From Acanthaster planci (Eukaryota > Echinodermata > Asteroidea > Valvatida > Acanthasteridae), in assembly GCF_001949145.1 (NCBI RefSeq), contig NW_019091359.1:1208329-1249411 (forward strand): a stretch of 41,083 nucleotides of DNA, in the 5' to 3' direction. The notes below the pieces were generated by a model. The model saw only the letters and a program-made list of their open reading frames with translations, was not told where the DNA came from and did not search any database. Positions 20,977-35,400 of this stretch are shown one piece after another. Position 1 is the stretch's first letter; each line of letters opens with the position of its first letter. The position numbers and the translations under genes were made by a program.

Positions 20977-22386
20977 ACTGACAGAGTGGGGTAGGTTGGT
21001 GGGCGGCTTGGTGAATGGCCTAATAGATGGGGAAATCCTTTAAACATCCTTCCATTGCCTTCTTTCTACAAAATGGTCCCAAATCTCCACAGACATACGC
21101 GGAGAAACAGTTTATGTCACTAAATATTTTCTGAAGCTTGTGCTAAAGCGCATCACAAAGCATATGGCTATTTTAACAGAACTAGGTACTTTATTACACT
21201 ACCCATGATGCCAGAAAGAAGTTTCAAATTTTGAAATCGGGTGTTTTCAACCCCCTATTCAAAGCATTTAGCAACTCGTAAACAAAAGAAAAAGGAAGTT
21301 TTTAAAAGGTTTCATGTGAAAATTTCAAAATAAAGACCAGCTGAGGTTCCATAGGATACAGACGTCTCGTGTCCAAAAGTTGTTGATGACCGTTTTGGTA
21401 TGACCAGCATGGCAATATTTTCAATTTATTTCGTTCAACTGAACGCTTTGGTTCCAGGCTACCTGTGCACCCATGTTTTACTCTAAAAAAGACTCTCAGT
21501 ATTCCAGAACACAACCCGTACACTAACACAGAAGTGCTGATCCGGGATGATTCGGCAGAAAATAATTCTAATCATTGGCCTGTATGTAAATACGTGTTTC
21601 CTTTCGGACTGGGGGGAGCTTTTTATTAAAAATCCCCCCTTGTTGTTGCTGTTAATTATGTAAATTCAATCGCACACTTTATAATTTATAGTGGATTTCT
21701 ACTGTTAACGCAAACTATAGCTTGACCAAAACCTTTGCACAGAAAGTTTTGTACGTTTTCAACTAAACTTAAAACTTTGACAAACATGTCTAAAGATGAG
21801 ATCACACATTCTACACATACTAAACGGGTCCTAGAAATGACAGCAAATAAAAACATTACGAAATCGCTACAGAGGTCACTTTGGCAACATAAGTAAACAG
21901 TTTGAGCACAATATGGCAGCCTTTGACATTGAGATTACAGTGCTTGCTTTGAATATGATCTTTTTTCCTCAAAGAAAGTTAGAAACCCAACTTCAACCAT
22001 TTTGCAGTACACTTGCGAGAAGGCTCTTCAGTATTAGCTAAATACGCCGTCGAAAACAAACAGGTTAACACCTATAGCTTTATGCACTGGAAAACCCGCA
22101 TTGGCGACATTGCTAACATCGTTTGGTATCACTTTTGGGGGAGCCTCAACATAATTATAGACCATATAGCCTGCCCCTTTTCAGTATCCTGGAATTTTGT
22201 CCACAAAAGTTAAAAATACTACCTACCGACGAGTGATATCACAAAATCCTTTGTTGAAGTGCTCTAATCATGCCAATATCCTGCCAATCAAACGCAATCT
22301 TTGTCGCAAATGAGAAGTGTCAATGTAGAGAACTGTTGTGAGCCTATTGTTCGACCTGACCTCTCATAACCGGATAATGGAGAAGC
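20977..22386. other. Intergenic, no gene recognised
   Basis: Open frames of 66-75 codons without domains. No further repeat structure was seen by eye. Confidence 0.4.
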
Positions 22387-22851
22387 TTAAAGGGCGTGCC
22401 CAAGAGAGCAGAAGAAGGGGGGGGTTGTGTGACTAAACCGACTAAACCGAACAAGTAAATTTATGATAACTTTGACTTATCACTACAGCAATTGTGTATT
22501 CGTTTCAAGCGCGGTAAATTTTGAAAGCAGTGGAACAGATGGCGTATATTGCAGATTAAAGCACAACCACAGTGCATGGAAGCTGTTCATTTGCCTATTT
22601 CGATTTTCTTTCATTTTAGGTAAACCTCAGATTCTAGATTCTATTTTTATGGGCGGGATTCTGTACGTTGGATTCCCGCGAACTTAATTGTCTCTTTAAA
22701 TTGAATCTATTTCCCCTCTATACCAAATATTTAATTATTTTCAGTTAGCGCTGCTAAATTATTCTTATCAATTCGTTCTCTTCAAACAGACCTGATAATT
22801 TACTTACTTATAAATGTTCCTCCCATCATCCACAACCGGCACGCCCTTTAA
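22387..22851. mobile_element. TTAA-bounded element with short inverted ends
   Basis: TTAAAGGGCGTGCC at 22387-22400 is the perfect reverse complement of GGCACGCCCTTTAA at 22838-22851. This can be read as a TTAA target duplication around a ~457-bp element with 10-bp inverted ends, or as 14-bp inverted ends with another target site. piggyBac-type elements duplicate TTAA but usually begin CCC, so the superfamily is uncertain. A 74-codon open frame inside has no domain. The element ends ~280 bp before the SLC6 start codon and so lies in or next to its promoter. Confidence 0.7.
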
Positions 22852-23132
22852 AATATTCAACTAACCCTTGACCTCGCGCTTATCATTATTATAATCGTTC
22901 ACGTACTTCCCCGTATCAACGGCAATGTAAACACTAATATGAGCCGCTCACTATCCTGAAGCTTCTAAGTGGGGTGCGCACGCGTTTTTGATCTCTCTAA
23001 GCATTTACTGAGACAAGGTACCCAAAAGACTGTGAAGAAGAACAGTAGTCCAGTTTCTTAATAGGTATAGTGACCCGACGAACACAATACACGAAGACAT
23101 TGGAATTGGCAGAAAAAGGCTACTAACTCACC

Positions 23133-23403
23133 ATGGCTGAGGAAAAAACGTCTGCCCCAGTAAACGGGAATGTAAGTGTGAACCCGAAGTCACTAGAGGC
23201 GACAGAGAGCCAGATAGTACCCATGGATATTGAACAAATGAAAATGGGAGAGGACGACGACGAGGACAACTTAGTGGAAGAGGAGGAAGTTGATCGAGGA
23301 GGCTGGGGCAACAAGTTAGACTTCATCATGGCTTGCATCGGCTACGCGGTGGGCCTGGGAAATGTCTGGAGGTTCCCGTATCTCTGCTACAAAAACGGAG
23401 GAG
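23133..23403 (+). CDS. SLC6 exon 1
   Basis: Encodes residues 1-90 and the first base of G91: an acidic cytosolic N-terminus (EDDDED and VEEEEVD), the RGGW motif and TM1 with the unwound Na+/substrate segment GYAVGLGN. The donor is G|GTAAAT at 23404, phase 1. Reading through the donor adds unrelated residues, which confirms the splice. Confidence 0.95.
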
Positions 23404-26400
23404 GTAAATCAATCATGCCATACAATCATTTTAGTTGTGTTGTCCTTACTTTCTGACCGGCCGTGTCTTCCTCTTTCTGACTTTGAAGGTGCTTCGACCA
23501 ATATTAAGGACTTTGCCTGGTTAGTTTCCTGTTATGGTTTCTATATGTGATCGTAACAAACTCCGACGGCACGTAAGACTTCACCCAACCAAAAAAAATT
23601 CAACAACATGGCGTCCGAAACTCAAAAAAATTTCGCATGAAATGCTTTTTTAGGTGGCAATATCGCCTCTTGATGCCAAACTGATACTCCAGTTTGATGT
23701 AATTCGTTGATGGTCAGCTATTTTGCTGACAATTAGGGCTGCAGATGCTAGCAATGAGGCGAGAATGGACAAAACGAGTGGTACTAAGCGAGACGAACAT
23801 TGTTGTAGGCCCGTCATGCCAGCGGTTTCATAGGCCTACTCAGCGACTCGACACAGTCAGCAAAAGTTGAAGCGGGCTCAACTTCGCCGATCCGTCTGGG
23901 GCTGGTTAGCATATGTCTGGGTTATCGGCGACGCTCCCGTTTGATATGTTTCCGTATGTCTGCGTTGCAGTTTGCGCCTCGGTTGCGGTGCTCTCTGCGT
24001 TTGTCTCGTGGATATGGAAACCAGGCAATCACTGCCAAATACTTTTGACGTCTGAGTCTCGTTTCGATAAGCTATAAATATAAAGTCGTTGAGCCCGTCT
24101 GATGCCTGGTAGAGTAAGAGTACGTGTAATTAAATCAGGAATCGCAATGAGAGCTTTGTGCGAGTAATTACCTGTGTGTCTTTCGGCCGGGAATACGAGA
24201 AACGTGGTCCTGCTAATTGAGTGTTTCGTCTTTTTGTTTCTTGAAGTTTGCCACGATGTTGCACATTGATGGCTTGTTCAGAGAGAAGTTTTTAGCATAT
24301 GTAAGGGATTAATACAAAAGATTCTCATCTGTAAAAATCAACATGACCTAAACGGAGCGACACAGCTCTTACACTCAAAATAAGGTGTTGTTTTCCTTGG
24401 TTTTGAGACAAGAACATTCATTTGAAATATTGTGATCCATGTGACACGATAACTCGTTGGGTTCCATTCACAACCTGCGTATTGCTAACTAGATTAAGCG
24501 CACTATTAATTGCGCTGTTGAGAGGAGGGTCTATCCATAAGGAATTTTGGGCCAAAACTATTATTAGAGCGTTAATTTACTTACGTTCCGTTTGCACCAT
24601 TTTTCTTCCAACATTTCGTATTAATTTAAATATCTTTTGAAGTTTCTTCATTTCCTTCTCTTGTATTGGTGGTCTTTTTAAATATCCGTATTTCTTTGGG
24701 CATGGAGAGTTTTTCATGGAATATGTAATCTTCTGCATGACATCACAAAGTGGAAGACACAGAAGTTTGAATTGTTGCATAATAAGAAAAAGATATCTCT
24801 TTGTGATCTTTGAAATGGAGAGGCAACGAAAACAGAACTCGGTTTCTTGTTCTAAAACTGAGGTGATGTCTTCGTTACATTATTATATCGAGTCCACTAA
24901 TAAATCTGCACCACAAATCACAAAGAAATCGTTGACATATAGCATAAAGCAACCCGTTTCCATTTTCTGTAATTTTTGTGAAGTCATTGTATCACCCTAC
25001 GGTGATAACCATTTTCCAGTCTGTGGTAATGCGTTAGTATCGCAATTACGATGCGGCTGATTGATGGAAAATTCCACTTGTTCGCAACCCACACTCGGTG
25101 GAGTTTGTCCCCTCACACCGACCCAGGCCATCGGCAAACAGCGCTATCAGAAGAAACAGCGGCCAGCCCAGGGGCAAAGGCCACTCATTATCTCCTGATT
25201 AAGTATTAACTTCTTTAGTTTCTGTATCTGTAACTTTTAGCAGAAAATTTGTTTCGGGTTCTCTGAGTTTGGGTCGATACTTAATTGGAAGAAATCGTCC
25301 ATTTTGTCAAGCTGCAAAGAACTGCTTAAAGCAAGGCAATGAAATTCTGACAGTTGGTATTAGAATGTACCATTTTGGTATAATTATTAGATTAACCAAA
25401 TTACTACGTTTGGTAAGGGCTCAATTTCTCTCATACTCCAACGGGTGTTGGCAATTTGTTTATATTTTGACCAGCTTAATTGTTGCAGAGCGTCAACTTT
25501 TTTTCAGCAAGCATTTCCCATTTATAGAATGTATTAGTCTAGGCAGCCATTGCTATGGGAACTTGTCAAAAGTGCCGTATGACATTTTTGATCATTTTTA
25601 TTCGGATTTTTCCATGCCTTTTTGTCACCTTTTTCCGCTTGGAAATGCGCGATGATTTCGAAGGAGCATAGAGGAATAGTTTGAATTCAGTTTTCTACTA
25701 GTCCTCTCGGCGTACAACGTGACTGGATAACCACATTAAAGACATTCAGAATCTTTTTCAGAGGTTTATAAATGAATTGTCCTAAATCATCTTGGTATTT
25801 ATTGCTTTGGGGGTACTTTGCTATTTCTTTATGCTGATGCTTCAGAAGTATTACGTTTGATCTGAAAAAAAAAAAGAAATTTTGTGGTTCCATCTTTTCA
25901 AAGTACAGCGCCAGGATAAACATAGGCAAGAAAACCATTTCTGTCATATGGTTTCATCTAAACCTGGGTCGGGTTTGTTTACTTCTTGTTTATCTGTCTA
26001 TCGGTTGTCCCCCGAATCAGCTGCTAATTTCCCACAGACGTTATTATCGCCAGTTCACGCTCAGTGCAGCTTGCGTTTGTTCTCTACAGCTATTTTGATA
26101 TCAGTGAAACTTCTTAACTATGGTCTCACTTTGGTGTAAAGTTGATGAAGTTGTGTTGTGCTTAGACGAGATAAGAAAAAAGGACAGACTTGGAATTTTT
26201 CATTAAAAAAAATGTTGGCAATACATTTAATTGTCAGTGTCTTTAAGCTATTAAAAGAGATCGTTATGCGACTTCCTCTTGGAGGTAGATTCTGATATTT
26301 GGCACAATACATCTCCATTTCAACAATTCTTTACGATTTTGAGGACCTCCTCCTGAAATGTTCCATGGTGTGAATTTACTTGGAGACATGTCTTGTGCAA

Positions 26401-29400
26401 CGTCCTACGCATTTTAGATGGAAGAAAAGTATCTGGCATTTCTTTTGGATTAATCCTTTTGGTCACTTGCTTTAATTAACTTTAGGGACCTTTGAAGTTG
26501 ATGTTATATTTTGGACAGGCATCACTCTTGGTACAGAAGTTGCCTATGATCTTGAATCGCTCTCACACCAAAAAGTAAAGGGGACATTGGCTGGTTAAAG
26601 AGAGAGAAACTGAAATCAAAGTGATATTTTATCCCTTAACTTTTCTCTAATCATGAAATGTTCTCTCTGAAGGAAGTTGAAAAGCTGAACATCGGTGCGA
26701 ACTCGTAATTTTATTCAAGACCACAGCGCTGAATAGGTACAAGACATAGAATCGTCCACGCGAGTTCGTTTTGGCGCGAAGCCAACACCAATGGGGGAGG
26801 TGGAACTCAACGGCACAGTCTGATGAATGCAATGGTTGTTTCTGGTACACCCATAAGTTAAATTTTAATCAGTTTTCCCAATGACTAAATATCGTATTCC
26901 GGGTGATCTATCCAGCTTATCGTGTTTGTTGATGTCTTTTCTATACGGCACACTAGTCAGAAGTCACTGAACACACGCCAGTTTAACACAGGGTTACGCC
27001 CAAGGTCCTCACACTAGGAGAGTATCATACGCAATGCTGCTAACCTTGGCATCAAATAAACCAAAGGGGACAACTTTTCTGAGATTTCATAGTTTCACAT
27101 ACAAATATTTAGAACGTGATATTAGTTATGATGATTGGATGATGTTAATGTGAAGATGAAGCAGAAACACAAGCCAGGAATAATGGTTCTGTGTTAAATA
27201 ATGTAACCATCACAGTGTGCCTGGCCTGAAAAACAAATTTGCATTGCTCCTTAAAACATCCAAAGTACAAAGTTTTCGAGCTTGATCGATACTTTGGCAA
27301 TTAAGGCCATTAGCGAGGAGGAAAGAGAGGTTTTGTCAATTCCTGAATGTATAACAATGCTGTAAAATATAGGGCCCAGCTTCTTTTATGCCCTTCAATG
27401 ATCATTAAGATATCAATGTTGAAATAATGTCTTTGTGAGTCGCCGATCACGAACGTATTCCTACAATCGTGCTTCTGCACAGGCTAGGCACTAGCTTTTA
27501 ATCGACTCGTTATCGAAACTGCTCGAGAAGGTTGCTGGTACTTAGTGTCAGCGTTTCATTCCTTTTTTCACCACTGTACCCTTCTCGAAGGTTGAATTGA
27601 TTTTTTTATTTCTATGAATGGGAAAACACAACGATGTGAAACTCAACCAAATTTCAGACGTTTTAGTTCGTCACAGTCAATTTGCTCATCTTGTTGATTT
27701 ATGTCAGCAGTACATAACCGGGAAAATGGTTTGACATCCTTAAAAGAAGACCCTCAAACCCTCCAGAATGGGCCATTATGAAAAAAACATCCGTTGCTTA
27801 ACACTTCAGGAAAATTACCTCACGATATCAGCCACGCACGGTCGTTTGTATATGCATCAAATGGCGGAGGAAAATAACTCGAAATTTGTCGCCTGTTTTA
27901 TGATATGCTATATAAATCTCAAAGAAGATCTTCATCTTAATATCTTGAGGCACGGATGTAATTTCCTTGTAATCACACCAGGATCTGAATTTAATGACCT
28001 CGAAGCTATACGGTCAGCAATTTACTTTGCATGAAGTGGAAATTTACAACTTACGTTTTGTAATCGCAGATTAAAGATAATGCGTCACTCAATATTGCCT
28101 CTTATATAAGTGTTTATGTAACAGTCATTTACACGGTCACGTTTTTTGTTGATAGATTATAAAATGCCACATACTTCAGCAAGCTTCTGTCTGATAACTG
28201 TCAATCTTCTTTTACTTTTTTTCTTTTTAAGAGCAATTACCAAGGAGTGGACCAAATCAAAAATAAGCGAGCAAAGCAGCAATCTTCAAGATTTAATTGG
28301 GTGGGACAGTCACTGCGCTCGTGACATTTCGCTCGACTTCATGCCAGATGTCAGCTGCCAACAATATGGGACAAAATTCTTTCCAAACCCCGACTAAATC
28401 TTACCCAAAAATCCACCAGCTGAGAAGTTACACCACACATGTGTTAAATAGTAAAGCCAATTCTGAAACAAACATCATAGTGCTCTGTCATATTTTTTAA
28501 AATAAACGACGCATGCGCGGCAAAGTTTAACGTTATCCTTACCAACCCAATCGACACAAATATAACATAGTCAGAAATTTGAAAAAGTAAAGAGGAGTTC
28601 TGTTCTGAATTCTAGAAATTACGGTTAAACATAGAATTAAAAAAGTCAGATTTCTGTAGCTATTTAACATCGAATTTTTTTACCTGAAGAAGCTTCTGGG
28701 GCAGTTTTTTTTACCCGCAAGTTCTTCAACCTTGCAATTGAGCTTTGAGCCAACTAAGCACGACGCGTTAATACGTCAACTACGGAAATGAAAACAGAAT
28801 TCCTAAACGAGTGTACACGACCTCCGTAGAAAAAATATGGAAAATTATGCGTGTTTACCTGTCTTGCAGTGCCAAGCGGTTAAATTGGAATAATTCGTCT
28901 AACCATACGCTGTGAATGCTTATTATTTACGGAAAGAACAAACAAACTCAGCTGAGCAACTCGCCCCCTTCCGGCAGTTTGACCAATCGTCCCAATCAAT
29001 TTTGTGTGGAACGACGTCCAGGCAGTACATGTTATAGCCGCGTGATACGACTTGTTTTATTCGCTCCCATGATAAATTTCTCTCGGCCTTATGAAGTCGC
29101 AATGCTGGGCTATTTTCAAACCAGTTTCCATTTGACAGGCATAGCATTTGGTCTGACAAAGACAAATCCGAACCGAACCAAACCAAACGGCCGTGGATCC
29201 AGTGGGGTCAGTCTCTCCTTCCTGTTCGTTGCCATTTAAGATCCTACATCTATTGGGTCGGAAGACCCCTTGGAAAGCATAAATCACGTGGGAGTCTTAT
29301 TTTGCGTGTAAATGAACGACAAAAAGAGATTAAATGGCTTCACCAACGGCGACATTATAGTTAGCCCCCCCGAACGAAATTTCCCAAACCCCATCCCAGC

Positions 29401-32400
29401 AGAAAAATCTGAATCTATCCCTGCCAAAACTGAGTAACATATCCATTTTCAAACACACAAAGCCTCTAGGGAAAACGAAACAAAAACAACATACCGTAAC
29501 GCATTAAAATTCCATTTACAAAATTACAATACCGGCGATTCACAATAGTGCGCCTCCAAGAGTTTACAACGCTATGACCTATCACAATGCGCAAAATCTG
29601 TCTACCCAATGCGCGTTTGGAAAGGGTCGACAGATTTCGCGCGCTGTGATTGGTCTAAGCGTTGCAAACTCTTGGAGGTGCACTATTGTGAATCATCCGT
29701 ATTGAAAGAAATTGACTGTCAATAATGAACAATTATTAGTCATGAATTGTGTTCTGCTGATTGCCGTTTTGAAGAGGCATGTCCCTGCAATCTCATTTGA
29801 GAAGATGATCTGAAATCGAATAGTTGGCGGGACCAAACTGCTGTTTTATTGAGGTCCTTGCGTGCTTTTCAACGGGGGGGGGGGTGGAATTCGAAGGGGT
29901 GGTGGGTATAGAGGAATGAACAGCACATTTTTTTTTCATTTTTCTTGATACGTATACGTAAATTTACGCGTTCACTTGTTTTCAAACGTTACATCCAAAC
30001 TGTGCATGTAACGTTTTTGTATCATGTGCCACACTTTTCAGTGCCCTTTAATACATTTTGAATTTGGGACAGTTTGAAAATAAAATGGGATGGATTGGAT
30101 AAATCATCAAAAATCAAAAGTGAAGGGATATAATCTCCCCATCCCCTGGGATTTATGCCCATGGTTGAATCATATACCATCAATTCATTGCAGAGACAAG
30201 AATTATTTTAGTCACGATTCATGGGGAAATTATATGATAAATATAATTTGTTTATTGGTTACCGAAAATGGGTCACTTGGGAGACATTCCCATAAGAACG
30301 TGCACAAACTTTACTGTCCAATAATTAAATATTCCCTTATCTGATCTGAACCAAACTTCGTATGTTTTCAATTTAGACCCTAATTTATCATCTCTCAAAA
30401 TTTGGACGATAAAATTCGGCCTCCTTCTGGTAGATGGGGCATTCGGGAGACACTGAAATGTCTCCCTAATGACCGATGTCTCCCTAAGGTCGAAAAATGT
30501 GCCACACAATGTCTCCCTGATGACCAATTCGTAAGAATAGGACACACGCCTAATGATTCTTAAATTATTGTTGTCCCCATTTTAGGAGCCTTTCTCATTC
30601 CCTACTTCGTGTCGTTGGTGGCGTGTGGTGTACCTATCTTCCTTATGGAGGTTTCCCTTGGTCAAGCCTTACAGACTGGAGGCATAAGCGTATGGGAAAT
30701 ATTTCCCGCCATTAAAGGTAAAACTTCCCGCCATCATTACCTTTTAATAACGAACTTAAAACAATGTACTTGTACCAGATAGGCTACAGCAACATTTCTT
30801 GTTGGGTTAAGATACATTTTCTTGGCTGTTGGAAACATCAGCTTTCCCGTCCCCGCGTGCGTGCCAGTGAATTTTCCTGCCCTGTTAATTACATATGCGC
30901 GTGGAGCGATAGTTTTCAACTTTGACAGGTTCGCTAAACTGGAGAACCCAGAAATTTTGTTGCTAGGGAGGTATGAAGGTGCATGTTAACAGCGACTCAG
31001 TCGTAGTTTGAAACTAGAAAGTGTATTTCATGTTACAAATTGTTTTACTACCCTAGAGTTGAAAAATGTTAATAACGGCATAAAATGGGGAACATTATTC
31101 GATATTGGTTATCAGAAAATGACATCAACAACACTTGAGAACCAGCCTTTGGTGGCAAATTTGAATTTGCTCATTTTTTGGTAATGACTCCAGTTTGGTG
31201 ACTTCTTCTTTGTGAGAAGAACTGGCAAACTATGCAGGTTTCAGCTGTTGCACAGCACACTTCAAGACAAGTAATCATGCCCAAAACCCCAAACGGCAGG
31301 TCGGTAAATCACGCAGACCTAATACAGCCTGGCATCTCAGCTGAAAGCAGTGTTTGAGAAAACTTGAACAGAGTCCATTGCACAGTTAGTCCGAATCACT
31401 GAAGAGCTATTCAATTAACAATCACCAGGTGTTGGTCTGTCCGCCGCCACCATTGCTTCCATGCTGAACGTATACTACATCATCATCGTGTCCTGGTCTC
31501 TGTTCTACATGTTTGTCTCCTTCACCAGCGAGCTACCCTGGCACGATTGCGGCAACGAATGGAACAACGAGTTCTGCAGTGAACTGGAGCTGCAGAATAA
31601 CCTGACATCTTCCATAAAGAAGAATTTCTTCTTATCCACCAACGGCTCACTTTTGCCCAAACCACTGGCCGAATCCTCCGCTGAACAGTATTGGGAGTAA
31701 GTGTGGCAAGCAATCCGCGTTGAGCAGAAGCACCCCTTCGTCGGTTAAAAAGAGCCATGTTGGTGGGGAGTGTTCATCTTGCTGGTGGTGATGCGACCGC
31801 AACGCTTGCATTGCATAGTCGTTCGTGAACCGGGGAAGCGCATTGCCCACCAAAGGAGCCTCCGTTGCTATGAAAATTGTACACTTTCTCGGTTCTGCTC
31901 GGGGCCCATTGGTCTCTTTATTAGAGTTCTTCCAACGATACATGCACAAAATGAAACATGCCACAAGTCATTTGGGATAAGATGTGAACGAGACCGGACG
32001 GCTCCTCGCCCATACACTGAATATGGTTGGACCGCCGTGACGTAGGACTTTTATCCCGAATGACCTTGCCTCGTTAAATAGTGAATTTGTCTGCCGGCTT
32101 ATCGGATTTTTCATTACGACCTTTCGTTCCATCCCCTAACAGGAGAAGAGTACTGCACATAAGTAGCGGGTTTGAGGACGTTGGTAGTATCCGATGGGAC
32201 CTCATTGGATGTTTGGCCTTAGCCTGGGTGATGACATTCCTCTGTATTTGGAGAGGCGTCAAAACTACTGGAAAGGTAGACTAACTGACAATTTAAAAAA
32301 ATCAGATCATCTCTGACCAGCATGCTGATTCGCACAAATTGGTGTTGCGCCAAAGTAATCACGATAGCATGACACACCTTACAGATATTTCTGGATCACC

Positions 32401-35400
32401 AGCCAAATCCACACGATTTGACAGGATTCTGTGCCGGAATTGACCTTAATTGCTGTCCTTGCCTTATCTGTCTTTTTCAGATCGTGTGGTTCACTGCCCT
32501 CATTCCTTACGTCATCCTACTCATTCTCCTCATCAACGGTGTCCTCCTGGAAGGTTCCGAGGATGGCATCCTCTACTACATCACACCTACTTTTGACAAA
32601 CTCACTGAGGCCAAAGTAAGACGACTCTCTTGATTCGAAGAACCAAGTTACAAATACTGTATAGCGAAGCTGATTGCAAGAGAGAGTCGAAGGCATTTCG
32701 ATTCCTGTATACCATTTACACGTGTATGCGATTGTGCTCGTGCTGCATTCATATGGCTGTAGACCCATAACATTCCGTAAATTGCCTCTAAATGGCAGTT
32801 AAAGAGTAAATAACACGCAAAGACCCAGAAGTTGTGACTTGGCTTGGGCTTAAGTTCACGTTTGTGTTGGATCCATCTGCGCCAAGCTCCCAGCAGAGTT
32901 AGACTTGCGATTCTGATGTTTGCGTTGCGACTCGGCCACCCTGTGTAGGCCCTAAGTTTAAACTTTTGAAGGTTACTAGTCCACATTTCTAGGCATTATT
33001 CTATTACAAATTTCTGACTACGAGTACCAAACTACAATCCCGGACAAAATTGTTGGGACACTTGGCAGTAGCCGTACGCTCTCTAGTCCCCACCCCCACT
33101 CCCCCGGTCAATGTTGTCATGTCCAGCCGGAGCACAGACCACGCACATGGATGCAACATTGAAAGGGGTCTGGAGGTTGGAGGCCCAACGAGATTTGTCC
33201 GGGATGTAGGCTCGAGTCGGACTCCAGTCGTAATGTTTGTGACTCGTGACTTGACTTGTAACTATGAGTTTTTGACTTGTGACTTGACTTGGATTTGCAA
33301 AAATTGACTCGCTACCACCTCTGCCAAGTACCTTAACCTTCAGCACGAGTCGTTACATCCCAGTAATCCTTCACGTACCTCTGTCGCCTTTAATGCCATA
33401 CAGTATCAGAATCGGTTTCTGTTTTTGGCAGTACTGTCACACTCGAACGTCATTAATCCAACTAATTTGTACAATCACATTCCGTCGTTTGCAGCAACTT
33501 GGCGTTCGGCGGTCAATGACATCTCGCACAATTATTTTCATATTAATGAAATTAACTACATGAGCCCATAACCAGCGATGTGATCTTGCCGCAGGGCCTA
33601 CTTCTAAATGGTCGACTAGATGGTCTAAACCATGGTCGAACTATAAGTCAGCTAATTCAGTCGGCACTGGAACATACCCTTCGCCAGAAGTAGGTCACGG
33701 TGAATAGCCTAGCGCTTCCGGACACGGCCTTCGAATGACAGATAGAGGAAAGTGTGTGACGGGTGAGAAATATATGACATCATAAAACAATATTTTCGTT
33801 GTCATTTCTAGGTATGGGTTGATGCTGCCACCCAGATCTTCTTTTCCTATGGCGTGGGCATCGGCTCGCTTATTTCACTCGGTAGCTACAATCCTTACCG
33901 GAACAATGTTTTGATGTAAGTAATGTCAGGACCCGAAAAGGTGTTGAGCTGTGTCCAAAAGTTGCGGTTGGAAACAACTTGTACGTCTTAAATGGAAACC
34001 ACTGATTTCGTGTGATTTTTGATCCTCTTTCAATTATTTTACCGTCTGTGATTATTTGTCAGTGATTTCAAACGCAGCAATAATGCTTGACCTGGTATTT
34101 TGACGTTACTAACTTTCCCGCTCTGTGTTTTCTGGCCGACAGTGATACAATTGTGGTGGGTATCGTGAACGCAGCCACCAGCCTGTTCGCAGGTTTTGTC
34201 ATCTTTGCTGTACTGGGCTACATGGCGACCATACAAGATGTGGAAGTTTCGCAAGTAGCTGACGAAGGTATTGCATTGATTATATTTCATTACCTTCTGA
34301 TCGTCAAATCCTTTGGGCAAATGTGCCTTTTATTTAGCATGCGTAACTCACCGTGCTGCAAAACATTTTCTGAAGTTTGGCGTCTGGTGTGTTGTTCAAA
34401 CTAACACTTTTTAGAACCGTGCACCAAACAATCAAACGGAACAAGGTAATTGTTCCATGTCAGTGAAGATGTTAATGGCGGAGCGCGCAGCATAGACATT
34501 ACCACTGTAAGGAAAGAGTAAAGCTTTACGCATCTGTAAGATTTGGTTGCCGTCGGCAACATGGAAGCCATCGGCCCTTGTGAGCCATTTGTGGATTGTG
34601 TGAAATCTGAACTCACTGACCACAACGCCTATGACTTCGTCCGAAGAATAACTGACAGGCTGACAGACCATATTAGGACAAGGAGATTCCGTATGAGAAA
34701 TGTCTATTCTTCTGCCTCGGCCAAGACTTTTGTATACTGACCAAAAGAGGGAAGGTGAATTATACCAAATGCATTTCTTCACAACAGCACGTCTATTTTG
34801 TATGGATTGTTTTTATAGGGCCAGGACTGGCATTTGTTGCATATCCAACGGCTGTTGATACTATGCCCGCCGCTCCTTTCTGGTCAATCATATTCTTCGC
34901 CATGCTGGTCATGTTGGGTCTGGACAGTCAGGTAAAGTAATATCGTATAATGCTTGTGGTAAAAACGAATAAGCCAAAATTTTGTTTGTGAATAAAATCA
35001 TGGGAAAACGGCTCCATAATTTTATTTTTGCGAATACTCCTGACAAAAGAGTCCTTTTACTGATGACACGAGTCTGTTAAATAACCATCATAATGTAAAT
35101 GCAGCCATTAGCAATCTAAATACAGAACTTTTAAAGGTGAATGAATGGCTCTTGTCAAATAAACTTTCAGCTAATTCACTCAAGATGAATTACATGATTT
35201 TTAAGTCAAGACAAAATAAGTAAACACAAAATTCTTTTCTTTGTTTGCGTAGTACTGTTCTGAACCAGGTCAAAACTACTAAATTCTTCTGTGTTCATAA
35301 TGATAAGAATCTCTCTTGGAGTAAACATATCCACAATTGTTTACTAAAATTTTCAGAAACGTTGGCGTTATGAAGAGATTAAGTTTTTTTTCTACCGAAA

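Noticed and set aside
23404-30585. Additional coding exons inside SLC6 intron 1
   Set aside because: Exon 1 to exon 2 joins directly into the canonical KNGGGAFLIPY motif, and no SLC6-like or other domain was seen in between.
31522-31964. Minus-strand open frames over SLC6 exon 3 and intron 3
   Set aside because: They are shadows of exon 3 and of the R2 repeat.
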